DNA from: Myxococcota bacterium | GTDB lineage: Bacteria > Myxococcota_A > UBA796 | Direction: 5' to 3' | Assembly (NCBI GenBank): GCA_029251165.1 | Contig: JAQXDW010000085.1 | Location: forward strand, 59,174-123,173 | Length of the DNA: 64,000 nt | Part shown: positions 62,242 through 64,000 of the stretch, one piece after another | Layout of the letters: each line of letters opens with the position of its first letter | Numbering within the stretch: the stretch's first letter is position 1 | Notes under the pieces: model-generated | Told to the model about the DNA's origin: nothing | The model's input: the letters and a program-made list of their open reading frames with translations, nothing else | Databases searched by the model: none | Translations under genes and position numbers: made by a program

Positions 62242-63740
62242 GTCGGATCCGGCAGTCGATAGCTCGACGCCTCAAGGACATGCGTGGTGTTGATCTGATC
62301 CACACCGTCGAGGTCTGCGATTGTTCTTGCGACCTTGAGAATCCGAGACCAACCTCGCGCAGAGAGTCCCTGTGCTCGGATGGCGGTCTCCAGCAAGTCT
62401 GCGGCCTCGGCGCTGGGAGCAGTCTGCTGACGCAGCAGCTCTCCGGTCAGCTCCGCGTTGCAGGTCAGGCCAGTGCCGAGCAGGCGAGCGCGCTGTCGAT
62501 CCCGAGCCTTGACCACTCGAGCTCGGACATCGGAGGAGGGCTCCCCGCCCGGCCCACGGACGAGCACCTCAGGGGCGACCGGCTGAACCCAGATACGAAG
62601 GTCGATTCGGTCGATCAGCGGGCCACTCAGCCGTGCTCGGTACCGATCCAGTGCGGACGGTGGGCAGATGCAGGCACGGGTGGGGTGGCCGAGGTAGCCG
62701 CAGGGGCAGGGGTTTGCGGCGGCGATCAGAGAGATGCTGGCTGGGAGCGTGACGCTGCCTTGTGCCCGACACAGCGTCAGCCGCCGCTCCTCCAGCGGGC
62801 TCCGCAGCAGCTCCAGCACGCTCCGGGAGAACTCGGGTACCTCATCAAGGAACAAGACCCCGTGGTGGGCGAGGGAGACCTCACCGGGCTGTAGAGAAGC
62901 GGAGCCGATCATGCCAGCGGCGGAGATGCTGTGGTGCGGGGCACGAAATGGGCGCTGGGTCACCAGTCCGCCATCGGAGAGTCCGGCAGCAGAGTGGATG
63001 CGGGTGATGTCGATCGCCTCTGCAGCATCCAGTGCTGGCAGAATGCTCGGCAGCCGCGCCGCCAGCATCGACTTCCCGCAGCCTGGTGGTCCAATCATCA
63101 GCAGGTTGTGACCACCAGCAGCGGCGATCTCCAGGGCGCGCTTCGCTCGATGCTGTCCGCGAACTGTCGCGAGGTCTGGACCCGCAGGCAGCACTGCTGG
63201 TGCTCCGACCTTGGCGCGAGGCAGCTCGCCGTCACCCGCCAGCCACCGCAGCACTGCCTGCAGATCTGGTGCCGCGAGGATCTCAATGTCCGGTGCGACC
63301 GCAGCCTCTCTGGCACAGTCTGCCGGCAGGATGATTCGCTTTGCGCCATGCGCGGCAGCCATCAGGGCCAGCGAGAGCGCACCACGAATTGGCCGCAGCT
63401 TTCCCTCCAGCGACAGCTCTCCGACCAGACAGGTCTCCTCAAGCCGTGCGCTGTCCACCAGTCCTGCGGTCGCGAGGATGCCCACCGCGATGGGTAGATC
63501 GAACGCAGAGCCGGTCTTTTTTAGGTCTGCCGGTGCGAGGTTGACCACCACTCGCTTGCGGGGGAAGCTCAGCCCAGCAGATTGGATTGCTGAGCGAATG
63601 CGCTCAGTGCTCTCTCGAATGGCGCTCCCGGCGAGCCCGACGATGACCACACCAGGCAGACGCTGGAGCAGGTCCACCTCGACGCCGACCGCGACACCCT
63701 CGATCCCACACAGCGCACCGGACAATACGGTACAGACCAC
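62238..63740 (-). CDS. comM: ComM/YifB-type Mg-chelatase-like AAA ATPase
   Basis: This 500-residue protein has the N-terminal ComM domain with Lon-like pattern (GVEVDLLQRLPGVVIVGLAGSAIRES, FPRKRVVVNLAPADLKK). The AAA ATPase follows with Walker A MIGPPGCGKSML (about 215-226) and Walker B VLFLDEVPEF. The CxCG-type Cys motif is ANPCPCGYLGHPTRACICPP. ComM is a branch-migration helicase that helps integrate DNA during natural transformation. GTG 63740 has AGGAGG five bases upstream. It leads the operon with recA. Confidence 0.93.
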   Translation of the reverse strand: MVCTVLSGALCGIEGVAVGVEVDLLQRLPGVVIVGLAGSAIRESTERIRSAIQSAGLSFPRKRVVVNLAPADLKKTGSAFDLPIAVGILATAGLVDSARLEETCLVGELSLEGKLRPIRGALSLALMAAAHGAKRIILPADCAREAAVAPDIEILAAPDLQAVLRWLAGDGELPRAKVGAPAVLPAGPDLATVRGQHRAKRALEIAAAGGHNLLMIGPPGCGKSMLAARLPSILPALDAAEAIDITRIHSAAGLSDGGLVTQRPFRAPHHSISAAGMIGSASLQPGEVSLAHHGVLFLDEVPEFSRSVLELLRSPLEERRLTLCRAQGSVTLPASISLIAAANPCPCGYLGHPTRACICPPSALDRYRARLSGPLIDRIDLRIWVQPVAPEVLVRGPGGEPSSDVRARVVKARDRQRARLLGTGLTCNAELTGELLRQQTAPSAEAADLLETAIRAQGLSARGWSRILKVARTIADLDGVDQINTTHVLEASSYRLPDPT

Positions 63741-63830
63741 AACAACCTCCTGGACTCGTCGGCACAGAAAGCAGGAAGTGGACCAAGGGTGATTCCGTAT
63801 AAGTGTTTGATTTTACAAGAGGGGGTGTGG

Positions 63831-63925
63831 GAGGTGACCGTGTCAGTGTGTGACGACCTCCGTCACTCAGAGTGACGGTGTTCCCAGAAGTGAGAACAGG
63901 TCGCCCGCAGTGCGAGCGACCTGTT
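63831..63925 (-). terminator. Cluster of hairpins after the Gly/Arg-rich gene
   Basis: Three inverted repeats lie side by side: GGAGGT/ACCTCC (about 63831-63862), CGTCACT/AGTGACG (63861-63877) and AACAGGTCGC (63895-63904) with GCGACCTGTT (63916-63925). The last is a perfect 10-base stem near the stop of the partial gene and is the best candidate terminator. Confidence 0.6.
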
Positions 63926-63949
63926 GGTCTTCATCGTGATGTGGGGGCG

Positions 63950-64000
63950 CTAGCGCCGACCGCCACCGCTGCGTCCGCCGCCGCTGCGTCCGCCGCCGCT
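63950..64000 (-). CDS. C-terminus of a Gly/Arg-rich protein (5' part off window)
   Basis: The last 16 codons before a TAG read as three repeats of SGGGR and a final Arg. Such RGG-like tails occur at the end of cold-induced RNA-binding RRM proteins and some nucleic-acid chaperones. Only this tail is in the window, so the identity is open. Confidence 0.6.
   Translation of the reverse strand, partial: SGGGRSGGGRSGGGRR

Overview
The window is GC-rich, densely coding chromosomal DNA from a diderm bacterium, most likely a member of the Myxococcota or a close relative. The main pointers are secreted lipoproteins with MopE-type DCDD/DNDCDG repeats, a C-terminal tail resembling the MYXO-CTERM sorting signal, several lipoproteins with Asp-Ala-Asp-Thr linkers, a Pal/CpoB-like outer-membrane pair, and a MurE with the meso-diaminopimelate motif DNPR. 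I saw no tRNA, rRNA, CRISPR array, transposase or prophage. The taxonomic call is inference from protein features only.

Layout. 1-2716: the start of hflX (apparently with an ATT start codon), a metallo-beta-lactamase-fold hydrolase and an LpxL-like acyltransferase. 3066-6320: a YuaF/NfeD-like membrane protein followed by two flotillin-like SPFH proteins. 6581-8199: a Pal-like OmpA protein and a CpoB/YbgF-like lipoprotein. 8255-12011: hcrCAB, a molybdenum enzyme matching 4-hydroxybenzoyl-CoA reductase. 12219-21771: accessory envelope genes (DADT-linker lipoproteins, a YadA-head-like lipoprotein, two multi-pass membrane proteins, a MopE/FG-GAP lipoprotein). 21859-29512: SlyD, a three-gene membrane operon, a sulfatase-fold protein and a hybrid histidine kinase. 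29549-33431: boxC-boxB with divergent boxR. 33442-35150: a HEAT-repeat protein and a TrmN6-like methyltransferase.

35377-49978 is the division and cell wall (dcw) cluster on the minus strand, in the order mraZ, rsmH, ftsL, ftsI, murE, murF, mraY, ftsW, murC, a degenerate murB, ddl, ftsQ, ftsZ. murD, murG and ftsA are absent from their usual places. 50209-53559 (plus strand) carries smpB, a VKOR-DsbA fusion, prmA and rsmE. 53569-64000 carries a large MopE lipoprotein, ribA, an HU gene, a lipid kinase, an alpha/beta hydrolase without its nucleophile, a dihydroorotase-like protein without its metal ligands, and a comM-DUF3006-recA operon. A Gly/Arg-rich C-terminus runs off the right edge.

How it fits together. 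HcrCAB would reduce 4-hydroxybenzoyl-CoA to benzoyl-CoA, and BoxB/BoxC would epoxidise and open benzoyl-CoA, so the two loci could form one aromatic route. The boxR-boxC intergenic region has back-to-back promoters with overlapping -35 boxes and a TGCA-N6-TGCA element on the boxR -10 box. The most unusual features are the gaps and degenerate murB in the dcw cluster, several proteins with intact frames but lost catalytic residues, the hybrid aromatic pathway, and repeated-motif control regions ahead of ftsQ and mraZ.
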